Below the pieces are notes generated by a model. That model worked only from the letters and a program-made list of their open reading frames with translations. It was not told where the DNA came from and made no database searches. DNA of 64,000 nt, taken from Larkinella soli (GTDB lineage Bacteria; Bacteroidota; Bacteroidia; Cytophagales; Spirosomataceae). Within the stretch, counting starts at the first letter, position 1. Every line of letters begins with the position of its first letter. Below, piece by piece: positions 9,002-17,105 of the stretch. The position numbers were made by a program, and so were the translations under genes. The DNA is taken from the NCBI RefSeq assembly GCF_003703975.1, contig NZ_QTJY01000010.1, positions 62,001 to 126,000 of the forward strand, read 5' to 3'.

Positions 9002-9814
9002 ATGAAAAATATCAACGTGGTTGCCACGGGCCTGCAATTTCCGGAAGGTCCGTCCTTCACTTCCGACGGAACGCTCTGGTGTGTGGAGCAAAACGGCGAG
9101 AGCCTCTTCTGGCTGAAACCCGACGGCAGCACCGGGCGGGTGCCTACCGGCAGCGGAAGCCGCCCCAACGGCCTGTATATCGACGACCTCGACCGCATCT
9201 GGTTCTGTGACTCCGGCCTGCAGGCCATTCGCTGCCTGAACCGAAGTGCCGATCCGGAGGGCCGCCAGGAGCCGGAAATCATCATCGACCGGGTCGACGA
9301 CGAGCCGCTCAACTGGCCGAACGACCTGATCACCGACGCCGACGGCAACCTGATTTTTTCCTGCCCCGGCCCCTCCGACGACGACAGCCACGGCTATGTG
9401 TGTGCCTGTACGCCCGTGGGCGAAGTCCGGAAGATCACCGACCGGCTCGTTTACCCCAACGGCGTGGCCTTTCTGCCGAACGGACATACCCTGCTTATCG
9501 CGGAAACGCACCGCAAGCGCATCTGGGCCGGACGCTGGGACCCGAACAGCCTTCAGTGGATCAACCCGACGGTCTGGGCGGAAACCGGTCCGGACGGCCA
9601 CGGCCCCGACGGTCTCACGCTGGGCCCCGACAACCGGATCTACGCGGCCATTTACGGCGGCAGCCGTCTCCAGGTTTACAAACCCACCGGCGAGCTGGTC
9701 GAGACGATTCCCCTCCCCGGCCAGAATCCGACCAACTGCACCTTCGACCCCACCGGGCGGCTCGGCCTGGTCATTACCGAAGGCGAGAAGGGCGAGCTGC
9801 TGAGTATCGTTTGA
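9002..9814 (+). CDS. SMP-30/gluconolactonase/LRE-like protein
   Basis: A 270-residue six-bladed propeller enzyme of the SMP-30 type. Metal-site signatures are FPEGPSF (about residue 14, family Glu), PNGLYIDDLDRIWF, NWPNDLITDADGNL (Asn/Asp ligands) and YPNGVAFLPNGHTLLIAE. The last holds the catalytic-site Asn before HGPDGLTLG with the conserved Asp. These proteins hydrolyse sugar or aldonic lactones with a divalent cation. There is no signal peptide, so it is cytoplasmic. A weak hairpin (9815-9823 with 9844-9852) follows the stop. Confidence 0.85.
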   Translation: MKNINVVATGLQFPEGPSFTSDGTLWCVEQNGESLFWLKPDGSTGRVPTGSGSRPNGLYIDDLDRIWFCDSGLQAIRCLNRSADPEGRQEPEIIIDRVDDEPLNWPNDLITDADGNLIFSCPGPSDDDSHGYVCACTPVGEVRKITDRLVYPNGVAFLPNGHTLLIAETHRKRIWAGRWDPNSLQWINPTVWAETGPDGHGPDGLTLGPDNRIYAAIYGGSRLQVYKPTGELVETIPLPGQNPTNCTFDPTGRLGLVITEGEKGELLSIV

Positions 9815-9918
9815 ATTCGGTCCGGGCGGCTAATGCCATACCAGGACCGAATGAAGGGTACATTAGGATTTTGTTTCAGAATCGTTTGCTTTGTGGGTGA
9901 CCCAAACAAAACCACACG

Positions 9919-10341
9919 ATGTCAACCGATACCGTCTTTCAGATCGCCAATACGCTGGTGCTGCCGCAGTGGCTTCTGATGCTCGCGGCTCCCCGCTGGA
10001 AACCCACCGAATGGCTGACCAGGACGCTCGCCATCCCGGCCCTGCTGGCGGTGGCCTACATCTTTTATCTTTTTTTCGGAAATAGTGGGCTGGATTTGCA
10101 ATCCTTCAGCACGTTAAAGGGCGTAAAAACGTTGTTCTCCCAGGATAGCGCGGTGCTGGCCGGCTGGATTCATTACCTGGCCTTCGACCTGACGGTGGGC
10201 AGCTGGATGCTTCGCAGCAGCCAGCGACGCAAAATCCCGCATCTGTGGATGGTTCCCTGCCTGATCTTCTGTTTCATGCTGGGGCCGGCCGGGCTGCTGC
10301 TGTACCTGATGATCCGCTCGGCGAAGGGCAAGCGCCCGTAA
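9919..10341 (+). CDS. ABA4-like (DUF4281) integral membrane protein
   Basis: A 140-residue protein with about four membrane helices and the family pattern QIANTLVLPQWLLMLAAPRW, GWIHYLAFDLTVGSWM and GPAGLLLYLMIR. ABA4 of plants is needed for neoxanthin synthesis. Bacterial homologues are widespread in carotenoid producers, but their activity is not established. It lies 28 bases before the TraB/GumN gene and may be co-transcribed with it. Confidence 0.75.
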   Translation: MSTDTVFQIANTLVLPQWLLMLAAPRWKPTEWLTRTLAIPALLAVAYIFYLFFGNSGLDLQSFSTLKGVKTLFSQDSAVLAGWIHYLAFDLTVGSWMLRSSQRRKIPHLWMVPCLIFCFMLGPAGLLLYLMIRSAKGKRP

Positions 10342-10369
10342 GCCGGTTAAACTGCCCAAACCAAACCGT

Positions 10370-11224
10370 ATGAAAAATCTTACTTTTCTTCTGCTCCTGA
10401 TTTCGGCCCCGGCCTTTTCGCAGTCGCTGCTGTGGAAAGTGTCGGGCAACGGCCTCAAACAGCCGTCCTATCTGTTCGGGACTTACCATATCCTGAAAGA
10501 CAGTTACCTCAACCAGAACCCCAAAGTCCGGACGGCCTACGAGGGCGCCCAGGGCGTGGTGGTCGAGACGGAGGTGGACTCGTCGGCCATGCTGTCCATG
10601 ATGATGCGGGCCATGATGCTCAATACGAGCCTCAACAAGCTGCTCCCCGAAGCCGACTACAAACTGGTGGCCGACGAATTCAAAAAAGCGACGGGCTACG
10701 ACCTCGGCCTCTTCAACCAGATGAAGCCCATCGTGACGGCCACCATGCTCAGCCTGGCCACCACCCAGAAGGAGTCGGATACGCTCAGCCGCTTCACCGG
10801 TCTGCCGCTCGACCTGTATTTTGCCAGCGACGGCCGCAAACGCGGAAAGAACATCAACTCGCTGGAAACCATGGAAGAGCAGATGACTTTTCTGTATGAC
10901 CATGATCCGGTCGAGAAACAGGCCCAGCAGCTGGTGCAGATGGTAAAGGAAAAAGACGAGATGAGCAAGGCCGGAAAGTCGCTCACCGAACTCTACCTGA
11001 AGCAGGACCTCCAGGCCATGTGGAAACTGAGCGAAAAATACGGCGACACCTTCGGCGATCTGACCTACCTGGTCGACGAGCGGAACCTGAACTGGATGAA
11101 GCGGCTGCCGGGTATGATGGCGGCCCGCCCTACCTTCATCGCGGTAGGGGCGCTGCACCTGCCGGGTCCGCAGGGGCTGATCGAACTGATGAAGAAGGCC
11201 GGCTATAAGGTGGAGCCGATGTAA
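10370..11224 (+). CDS. TraB/GumN family protein, exported
   Basis: A 284-residue protein. Signal peptide MKNLTFLLLLISAPAFSQ is followed by LLWKVSGNGLKQPSYLFGTYH, the conserved opening of the family, whose GTxH motif is proposed to be catalytic or metal-binding. The second conserved motif, at the C-terminus, is FIAVGALHLPGPQGLIELMKKAGYKV. Family members are related to Tiki-type metalloproteases, but most bacterial members are untested. The last 89 bases overlap the 3' end of the opposite-strand membrane-protein gene (11136-12773). Confidence 0.85.
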   Translation: MKNLTFLLLLISAPAFSQSLLWKVSGNGLKQPSYLFGTYHILKDSYLNQNPKVRTAYEGAQGVVVETEVDSSAMLSMMMRAMMLNTSLNKLLPEADYKLVADEFKKATGYDLGLFNQMKPIVTATMLSLATTQKESDTLSRFTGLPLDLYFASDGRKRGKNINSLETMEEQMTFLYDHDPVEKQAQQLVQMVKEKDEMSKAGKSLTELYLKQDLQAMWKLSEKYGDTFGDLTYLVDERNLNWMKRLPGMMAARPTFIAVGALHLPGPQGLIELMKKAGYKVEPM

Positions 11225-12773
11225 CACCTGCCCCGCGCCCGGTTTGCCGGAGGAAATACCGCTCAAAACCCGAATCTTTCTTCAGGATGTACTGGCGGGC
11301 CGCCGTCGGCCCGCCGTATTGCTTCGCTAAGTAATCGAGGGTGTTGCCGCTGCCCAGCAGGAACGGGTGTTCGATGGTATTGTCGGGGGGAGTGAATGGA
11401 AAAAGCCGGGTAAAAAACCGGAGGGGCGACAGGGCATTGACGGCGAAAAAGACGACAAACAGCCCATACAGCCCGCGCCGGTGGTTTTTAAACTCGATGA
11501 GCTGCCGCACCACCAGCACCGCCACGACACTGACCGCCGGCACACTGCCCCGGGTCAGCAGGTCGTTGTAAACCCCGATCCGGTAGAGCGGCAGCAGAGC
11601 CAGAGACGCCTGCGCCACCCAGAACCAGGGCCGGACCGCACGGTCGGCGCCCAGCACCAGCGGAATCCAGACGGCGAAGTTCGCCCCCACGAAAAACAGG
11701 TAATACAACGGCCAGGACGGCTCCCCGGTTTCCCAGATAAACATATTGGTGGAAGCAATCGACATGGCGTCGGTGCTGACCAGATACGACAAAACCGGCA
11801 GAAAACCGGCCGTCACAACTGCCATCACCAGCAGCTGGAAACCGTCGTGCAGGAGCGAAACCCGGTATTTCCAGAGCAGAAACAGCACGAAGGGCAGGCA
11901 GCCGATCACCGCCAGCGGACTCCACAACACGCAGCTGCCCATCAGCAGGGCAACTTCTACCCCCCACCACCGGGCCCGGTTCAGGTTCAGAAACGTCAGA
12001 TACATCCCGGCGATCAGGGCCGGAATCAGGTGCTGGGGCGCCCAGGCAATCTGGTCGTTGTAGGGCGCGTAGGCAAACAGCCGGAACCCGTGAATGTCGA
12101 TGTAGTTGGGCGGCAGATACGGCCCGGCCAGGTCCGCCATCCGGAGCATTTTGATGAAGATCCAGGAGTCGCTGAAAAGCAGCAGCAGGACCAGAAACAG
12201 CCACGGCTTCCGGCCGGCGAACGGCAGCACCCAGGCGAAAGCCAGCCCGATTCCAAGCCACGACCATCCCAGCGACAGATACCGCCCCCACTCCAGCCCG
12301 ACGAACTTGCAGACCCAGGACACCGGCAGATAATAGGCGATGTAGTAGCAGAGATAGGCCTGATAGTCCCGGTAGAAAACCGGCCACTCCAGTTGCGCCA
12401 GATCGTAGTACTTGTAATTATTGGTATGGAAATCAAGCACCTGCCGCGTAAACTCACCCATCCCGAAGGCCACCGACAGCCCGAGGGTCAGCAGGCCGAC
12501 ACCGGTCAGGTTCCGGGGAGTCAGCGCCGGGTAGGACGCATCCGAAAACCGGGTTCCGTTCCGCAGCAGCAGAATCGCCGACGCCAGAAGCAGGCCAATG
12601 CACACGCTCCCGGCGGCCGGCCGGACCCAGGTGGCCAGAAACAGGAGCGACGGCAGCATCAGATACCCCAGCGAAACCACACGCAGCCCGTTGACGGCCT
12701 GGCGTTTCTTCCCGGAGAACATAGAATGGTTCGGGGTCTTTCGAGCCACCGACGACTGCTTATCTGTGTGCAT
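11136..12773 (-). CDS. Polytopic membrane protein, unassigned
   Basis: A 545-residue protein with about ten or eleven hydrophobic helices and a long luminal-type loop (YYDLAQLEWPVFYRDYQAY, PPNYIDIHGFRLFAYAPYND). Topology and position beside a DPM1/ArnC-like glycosyltransferase suggest a GT-C-like or lipid-linked sugar transfer role, but no diagnostic DxE/DxD motif was secured, so this is inference. The ATG at 12773 is chosen because it lies inside the last codons of the glycosyltransferase gene (14-base overlap), which suggests translational coupling. The C-terminal tail is Arg/Pro/Ala-rich and overlaps the convergent TraB/GumN gene. Confidence 0.7.
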   Translation of the reverse strand: MHTDKQSSVARKTPNHSMFSGKKRQAVNGLRVVSLGYLMLPSLLFLATWVRPAAGSVCIGLLLASAILLLRNGTRFSDASYPALTPRNLTGVGLLTLGLSVAFGMGEFTRQVLDFHTNNYKYYDLAQLEWPVFYRDYQAYLCYYIAYYLPVSWVCKFVGLEWGRYLSLGWSWLGIGLAFAWVLPFAGRKPWLFLVLLLLFSDSWIFIKMLRMADLAGPYLPPNYIDIHGFRLFAYAPYNDQIAWAPQHLIPALIAGMYLTFLNLNRARWWGVEVALLMGSCVLWSPLAVIGCLPFVLFLLWKYRVSLLHDGFQLLVMAVVTAGFLPVLSYLVSTDAMSIASTNMFIWETGEPSWPLYYLFFVGANFAVWIPLVLGADRAVRPWFWVAQASLALLPLYRIGVYNDLLTRGSVPAVSVVAVLVVRQLIEFKNHRRGLYGLFVVFFAVNALSPLRFFTRLFPFTPPDNTIEHPFLLGSGNTLDYLAKQYGGPTAARQYILKKDSGFERYFLRQTGRGAGVTSAPPYSRPSSSVRSAPADPAGAAPLPR

Positions 12774-13740
12774 TTTCTTCTTCTTCCACCGGCGGCTCGA
12801 AATTGGTCTCATGGCCGCTCCGGATGATAAATTCGGGTCGGCCTTTCAGTTCGTCGAACATACTGCTCAGGTATTCGCCGAGGATGCCGATGGTGAGCAG
12901 CTGGATGCCTCCGAAAAATACGACCGCCACCAGCAGTGACGACCACCCGTGGACGAGTTCCTGCGGCCGAAACATCCAGAGGTAGAAAATCCAGAGGATG
13001 AACGCCAGCGAGATACCGACGCTGATCAGCCCGAACGAGGAAGCGATCCGAAGGGGTTTGTGGCTGAAATACAGCAGGCTGGTCCGGGCGAAACGCAGCA
13101 TTTTCCTCAGCGGATATTTGGTCGAACCCGCAAAGCGTTCGGTCCGGTGAAAATAGATCGGCACCTGCCTGAAACCGATCCAGCTGATCAGGCCCCGAAC
13201 GTATTTCCGGCGTTCGGGCAGGGTTCTAAAGGCCCGGATCACCTCCGAATCGATCAGCCGGAAGTCCCCGCTGTCGAGCGGCAGCGGCACATCGGAAAGG
13301 CGGTTGATCAGGCGGTAAAACAGTTTGGCGGTCAGGCTCTTGAACCACGACTCTCCCCTCCGGGCCGTCCGGACCCCGTAAACGACGTTGCATTGTTCGT
13401 GTTTGAGGAGGGCGACCATCTCCGGAATCAATTCAGGCGGGTCCTGCAGGTCGGCGTCCATAATCACCGCCAGCTCGCCCCGGCAATGCTGTATACCGGC
13501 CGAAACCGCCGGCTGATGACCGAAATTACGGGAAAAGGTGATCACCCGGGTACAGTTATCTTCTTTCTGCAGCCGGTTCAGAATCAGTGGGGTGTTGTCC
13601 GAACTGCCGTCATCGATAAACAACAGTTCATACGTCGAAAAGCCCGCCTTCAGCACTTGCGAAAGCCGGCGGTGGGTTTCTGATATTACCTCCTGCTCAT
13701 TGAAACAGGGAATAATGACAGAAATCGATGGGGTAGACAT
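12760..13740 (-). CDS. Family 2 glycosyltransferase, DPM1/ArnC-like
   Basis: A 326-residue protein. The GT-A domain carries SVIIPCFNEQEVI (residues 7-19), LLFIDDGSSDNT, FSRNFGHQPAVSAGI and the IMDADLQDPPEL nucleotide-sugar/metal site. The acceptor-side motif ERFAGSTKYPLRKM follows. Two membrane helices near the C-terminus (SFGLISVGISLAFILWIFYL and SLLVAVVFFGGIQLLTIGIL) anchor it in the inner membrane with the catalytic domain in the cytoplasm. Such enzymes load a sugar onto undecaprenyl phosphate. The downstream membrane protein overlaps by 14 bases and is the likely partner. Confidence 0.9.
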   Translation of the reverse strand: MSTPSISVIIPCFNEQEVISETHRRLSQVLKAGFSTYELLFIDDGSSDNTPLILNRLQKEDNCTRVITFSRNFGHQPAVSAGIQHCRGELAVIMDADLQDPPELIPEMVALLKHEQCNVVYGVRTARRGESWFKSLTAKLFYRLINRLSDVPLPLDSGDFRLIDSEVIRAFRTLPERRKYVRGLISWIGFRQVPIYFHRTERFAGSTKYPLRKMLRFARTSLLYFSHKPLRIASSFGLISVGISLAFILWIFYLWMFRPQELVHGWSSLLVAVVFFGGIQLLTIGILGEYLSSMFDELKGRPEFIIRSGHETNFEPPVEEEENAHR

Positions 13741-13849
13741 AAAGTTAAACTCGGCCGGCGTTCGGTAACACTACCGTAAAAATACGAAGGTCCCTTCATT
13801 TCGCAAAAGTTGGACGGCCGACCGGGTAGTTAAGCGGTCTGAAGTGCCG

Positions 13850-14752
13850 TTATTGCGCTTTGATTACCTGAACGAGGTCTTCGAGCGTCTGCCGCTGGCG
13901 TTTGTTTACTTTCGGGAAGTCCATCTTCAGCGCCTTCAGTTCCTCGACCAGAATTTTGGCGACGATCAGCCGCATATTTTTCTTGTCGTCGGCCGGAATG
14001 ACGAACCAGGGCGTCCGTTCGGTGGCCGTTTCGTTGATCGCATCCTCGTAGGCCTGCATGTATTCCTTCCAGAAGCCCCGCTCCACCACGTCCTGATCGT
14101 CGAATTTCCAGTTCTTCGTCGGGTTTTCGATGCGTTCAATGAGCCGTTCGGCCTGCTCCTTCTTCGATACGTTCAGGAAGAACTTCACGACCGGGAAGCC
14201 GTTGCGGTGCAGGTATTTCTCCAGATTCCGAATGTCGCGGTAACGGTGTTTCCAGAGCTTCTCCGGCTTTTCGAGCAGTTCTTCGGGCAGGCGCTGCGTC
14301 TGGCTCAGCAGGTCGGGATGCACCTTCACGACCAGCACCTCCTCGTAATAGGACCGGTTGAAAATACCGATCATTCCGCGTTGGGGCAGGCTGACCAGAT
14401 TGCGCCACATGAAGTCGTGGTCCAGTTCCTGCTCACTGGGTCGCTTAAAGGAATGTACCCGCAGCCCCAGCGGGTTGACGCCCGAGAAGACGTGCTGGAT
14501 GGTACTATCTTTTCCGGCGGCATCCATCGCCTGAAAGATCACGACCATGCCGTACCGGTTATGCGCAAACATTTTTTCCTGGAGCGCATTCATTTCCTGG
14601 GTCAGTCCCCGCAGCATGCGTTCATACTCCTCCTCGTCCTGGTAGAGGTCGTCGATGCGGGTAGGAGCGTCGGCGATGGCGAACGGTCCGGCATGGCCGT
14701 CGTAGCGGAAGGGGTTCGTTTTCAGGGGCAGAGGTGTCGTTTCAGTATCCAA
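13850..14752 (-). CDS. PPK2-family polyphosphate kinase (class III-like)
   Basis: A 300-residue protein with Walker A AMDAAGKDSTIQHVFSGVNP (about residues 105-124), the lid region FKRPSEQELDHDFMWR and the Walker B-like IGIFNRSYYEEVLVVKVHP. Length and the order of motifs fit the COG2326 group that phosphorylates AMP or ADP (or other nucleotides) from polyphosphate. The assignment to class III is by resemblance. It is cytoplasmic, single-domain and complete. It is divergent from msrA; the 164-base spacer holds an inverted repeat at 14808-14826. Confidence 0.9.
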   Translation of the reverse strand: MDTETTPLPLKTNPFRYDGHAGPFAIADAPTRIDDLYQDEEEYERMLRGLTQEMNALQEKMFAHNRYGMVVIFQAMDAAGKDSTIQHVFSGVNPLGLRVHSFKRPSEQELDHDFMWRNLVSLPQRGMIGIFNRSYYEEVLVVKVHPDLLSQTQRLPEELLEKPEKLWKHRYRDIRNLEKYLHRNGFPVVKFFLNVSKKEQAERLIERIENPTKNWKFDDQDVVERGFWKEYMQAYEDAINETATERTPWFVIPADDKKNMRLIVAKILVEELKALKMDFPKVNKRQRQTLEDLVQVIKAQ

Positions 14753-14807
14753 GGGAAGCTCGGGTAAAGTTCGTAAAAGAGCAATTATGGCGTCGGCGAA
14801 CCGGCGG

Positions 14808-14826
14808 AGTAAACTTTATGTTTACT
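14808..14826. promoter_or_regulatory. Inverted repeat between ppk2-type gene and msrA
   Basis: AGTAAACTTTATGTTTACT is a perfect 7-base inverted repeat with a 5-base spacer, in the shared upstream region of the divergent PPK2 and MsrA genes. It is a plausible operator. No regulator gene is nearby, so the assignment is tentative. Confidence 0.35.
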
Positions 14827-14916
14827 AAAAACCAAAGGTTCGATTTCAGCGTAAATAGGTGCAGTCGTCCATTCTGGACGACTTCTTTTCCGGATAAAAA
14901 CCCTCAGCATCCCGAT

Positions 14917-15630
14917 ATGTTTAATCATCCGACTCTAAAAGCTCTGACGACCTGGATGGTGGCCCTGCTGCCGCTGCTTGCGTCTACGTCCTGTGCCCAG
15001 TCATCCAAACAAACATCAGCCTCACAAGCAAAATCCAAAAGTATGAATACCAACAACACCGCATTGCCCGCAGGTCTTGAAAAAGCTACTTTCGGTACCG
15101 GCTGCTTCTGGTGTACGGAAGCCATGTTCGAATCCCTGGACGGCGTCGTCAGTGCCGTTTCAGGGTATGAGGGCGGTACGAAGGCCAATCCGACGTACAA
15201 GGAAGTCTGCACCGGAAACACCGGCCACGCGGAGTGCGTTGAGGTCACCTATGACCCGAAAAAGGTAACGTATGCCGAATTGCTGGAAGCCTTTTTCCGC
15301 AGCCACGACCCGACCTCGCTCAACCGGCAGGGGGCCGACGTCGGCACGCAATACCGCTCGGTGATTTTCTATCACAACGACGAGCAGAAACAACTGGCCG
15401 AAAAGGCGAAGAAGGAACTGAACGCTTCGGGCGCCTATGACAAACCGATCGTAACGGAGGTCAGCGCAGCCGACACCTTCTACGTGGCCGAAGACTACCA
15501 CCAGGAGTATTATGCCAACAACCCCGACCAGGGTTACTGCGCCTTCGTAATCGCACCGAAACTGGACAAGTTCAAAAAGGTATTCAAAGAGAAACTGAAG
15601 CCGCAGAGTAAAGTAGCATCAAGTCATTAA
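14917..15630 (+). CDS. msrA: Peptide-methionine (S)-S-oxide reductase, lipoprotein form
   Basis: A 237-residue protein. The start at 14917 gives a lipoprotein signal (LLPLLASTSCAQSSKQ, lipobox Cys about residue 28), so the enzyme is probably exported to the envelope. The MsrA core starts at KATFGTGCFWCTEAMFESLD with catalytic Cys63. HDPTSLNRQGADVGTQYRS and EDYHQEYYANNP are typical conserved stretches. It reduces methionine-S-sulfoxide in oxidised proteins. The last 15 codons are duplicated in divergent form at 16963-17007, beyond an AT-rich cassette, so the present 3' end appears to have been supplied by an insertion. Confidence 0.93.
   Translation: MFNHPTLKALTTWMVALLPLLASTSCAQSSKQTSASQAKSKSMNTNNTALPAGLEKATFGTGCFWCTEAMFESLDGVVSAVSGYEGGTKANPTYKEVCTGNTGHAECVEVTYDPKKVTYAELLEAFFRSHDPTSLNRQGADVGTQYRSVIFYHNDEQKQLAEKAKKELNASGAYDKPIVTEVSAADTFYVAEDYHQEYYANNPDQGYCAFVIAPKLDKFKKVFKEKLKPQSKVASSH
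15592..15607 (+). repeat. Left copy of 16-base direct repeat in msrA 3' end
   Basis: AAACTGAAGCCGCAGA occurs here inside msrA and again identically at 16969-16984. It is the longest identical core of the duplicated msrA tail. It is a candidate recombination (attL/attR-like) site bounding the 1.38 kb cassette; no recombinase gene lies inside. Confidence 0.6.
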
Positions 15631-15640
15631 GGCTTCGAAC

Positions 15641-15680
15641 AAAATGAAAAAAGGCCCCGATCGGGGCCTTTTTTCATTTT
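15641..15680 (+). terminator. Terminator after msrA (first copy)
   Basis: A perfect 20-base palindrome, AAAATGAAAAAAGGCCCCGA followed at once by its complement, with a T-rich exit. It lies 10 bases past the msrA stop. A similar but non-identical terminator sits at 17022-17056 after the displaced msrA tail. Confidence 0.85.
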
Positions 15681-16217
15681 GTTACTTCTTGTATGCTGAT
15701 TATGTGGTTAGTTTGAATATCCACTGTTTATGCTTTGCCCTGTCCTATTAAGATCAAAAACAGCCGAGGCACAAATTTGATCTTCAGCGTGGTAAAAATC
15801 ACAAAAACAACACGGCTTGAAAAGCCTGTCTATTAATCACCAGCGCCTATTTATAGACTGACGAGCCTTTTCACTTAAATTCCAATAAATTACCGGTAAA
15901 AAGGAGTCGTTTTAACTCATTTTGATACACTTTAAGTTTTGTGATAATATTTTCATATTAATTAATACATTTTACATAAAGTGACAATAATTAAAGGCGC
16001 CAGCATTAATCTTATCCTGATTACTATTTAGAAGGATAATAACATAGGCACTTTGTAAAGACCTAAAATATTACAATTTCTGAAGAAATCTTCCATACAG
16101 ATAAATACTCAAAAGATTTACTACACCGAACAATAAAAAATTCACCCATTGACAAAAAGTATTTTTAAATTAATAAAACGGTTCACAACGTATTCCTAAT
16201 ATTCTTCTTCATAAAAT
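15681..16217. other. AT-rich non-coding part of the msrA cassette
   Basis: This 537-base stretch is strikingly AT-rich against the GC-rich surroundings. I found no open frame of useful size and no recognisable RNA gene. It leads into the single cassette gene at 16218, so a promoter for it is expected here; ATTGACAAAAAGTATTTTTA near 16148 is one AT-rich candidate, not a firm match. Confidence 0.5.
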
Positions 16218-16835
16218 ATGGATGTATTAAACTCTATCCCAGACTGGTTAGCTAATGCGTTTTTCGCTTTCCTGGGCTTTTTTGGAAAATTACTTTTTGA
16301 CAATTTCAAGGCACAACGGAAAAATCGCAAGGATGTCTTTGATGAAATGTACAAGCTTAAGACTCTACTGAGTGAATCAGAAAGTATATTCCACGATCAA
16401 AACTACAAAGCTAAACAGTTAATGAAGTTATTAACCAGTCGAATCCCTCAAGAAACACCTAACAGTCTTGGTTTTGATGAAACTTTCCATCGGCTTTACG
16501 AAAAGTTTACACCTGAGGAACGAGAACTATTCTCGTTAATCCGAAGCACAACCATGAATTCTTTAAAGAGGGTAAATGAAGAGATGATGGTTTGGCTAAA
16601 GAAAAACGAAATATATAAATTGAATAATCTCTCCGACTCGAAATGGGCCATATTGGAAGCGCAACTAAATCTACTAAGAACTCATCTTAACCAGTGGCAC
16701 GACAAATTTAACGCCTTTATGAATGATGAGAGACGTTGTTTAGTTTATATGGCCGACGAAAAAAGGCAGGGTATTCGTTTCCCCCAGGAACTCGAACCAG
16801 CACTTGACCAAATATTGGCTCATCAAAAGCATTAA
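16218..16835 (+). CDS. Membrane-anchored helical protein of unknown function
   Basis: A 205-residue protein I do not recognise. A hydrophobic segment near the N-terminus (about residues 8-27, WLANAFFAFLGFFGKLLF) is followed by a basic stretch (KAQRKNRKD). This fits one membrane anchor with the remaining helical, charged part in the cytoplasm. Base composition is much more AT-rich than in neighbouring genes, and codons such as ATA and TTA are common, suggesting horizontal acquisition. It is the only gene between the two copies of the msrA tail. A small membrane-tethered effector of a defence or competition cassette is possible, but nothing in the sequence proves it. Confidence 0.7.
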   Translation: MDVLNSIPDWLANAFFAFLGFFGKLLFDNFKAQRKNRKDVFDEMYKLKTLLSESESIFHDQNYKAKQLMKLLTSRIPQETPNSLGFDETFHRLYEKFTPEERELFSLIRSTTMNSLKRVNEEMMVWLKKNEIYKLNNLSDSKWAILEAQLNLLRTHLNQWHDKFNAFMNDERRCLVYMADEKRQGIRFPQELEPALDQILAHQKH

Positions 16836-16962
16836 GCCAACTTGAATGTTAATAATATAGTAATGAGATATGAATCAGTAAAAATCTAAGAGTTATTATT
16901 GTATAATGAACGTACATTAATCTTTTTGTTGTTAAAAACATAGAACATTGTTTTAATCACTT

Positions 16963-17007
16963 AAGGAAAAACTGAAGCCGCAGATCAAGGCGGTTTCCAG
17001 TCACTAA
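16963..17007 (+). pseudogene. Displaced 3' tail of msrA
   Basis: Fifteen codons, KEKLKPQIKAVSSH plus TAA, align to the last fifteen codons of msrA (KEKLKPQSKVASSH). Several changes are synonymous (AAA/AAG, GAG/GAA, CAT/CAC), so the two are divergent homologues rather than a recent copy. This is the pattern left when an element carrying its own version of a gene's 3' end integrates at that end and pushes the old tail downstream. It contains the right copy (16969-16984) of the 16-base identical repeat. Confidence 0.75.
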
Positions 17008-17021
17008 TCTTCCGAAAACCC

Positions 17022-17056
17022 AACGAAAAAGGCCCCGGACCGGGGCCTTTTTCGTT
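17022..17056. terminator. Terminator after the displaced msrA tail
   Basis: Perfect 17-base arms (AACGAAAAAGGCCCCGG, one base, complement) with a T-run. It matches the position and style of the msrA terminator at 15641-15680 relative to its TAA, which supports homology of the whole flank. It can also serve the convergent DinB-fold gene. Confidence 0.85.
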
Positions 17057-17105
17057 TTCCGGGAGCCTCCGAATGACAACGGTGGCAACCCCTGCGGATG
17101 ACCGT

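Noticed and set aside
11367-12827. 486-codon plus-strand frame opposite the polytopic membrane protein
   Set aside because: Gln/Pro/Arg-rich antisense translation with no domains; the minus strand has clear membrane helices and a coupled start.
15681-16217. Spacer considered as a retron or other structured RNA
   Set aside because: No reverse transcriptase is present and I saw no convincing inverted-repeat pair bounding a structured RNA; left as AT-rich non-coding.
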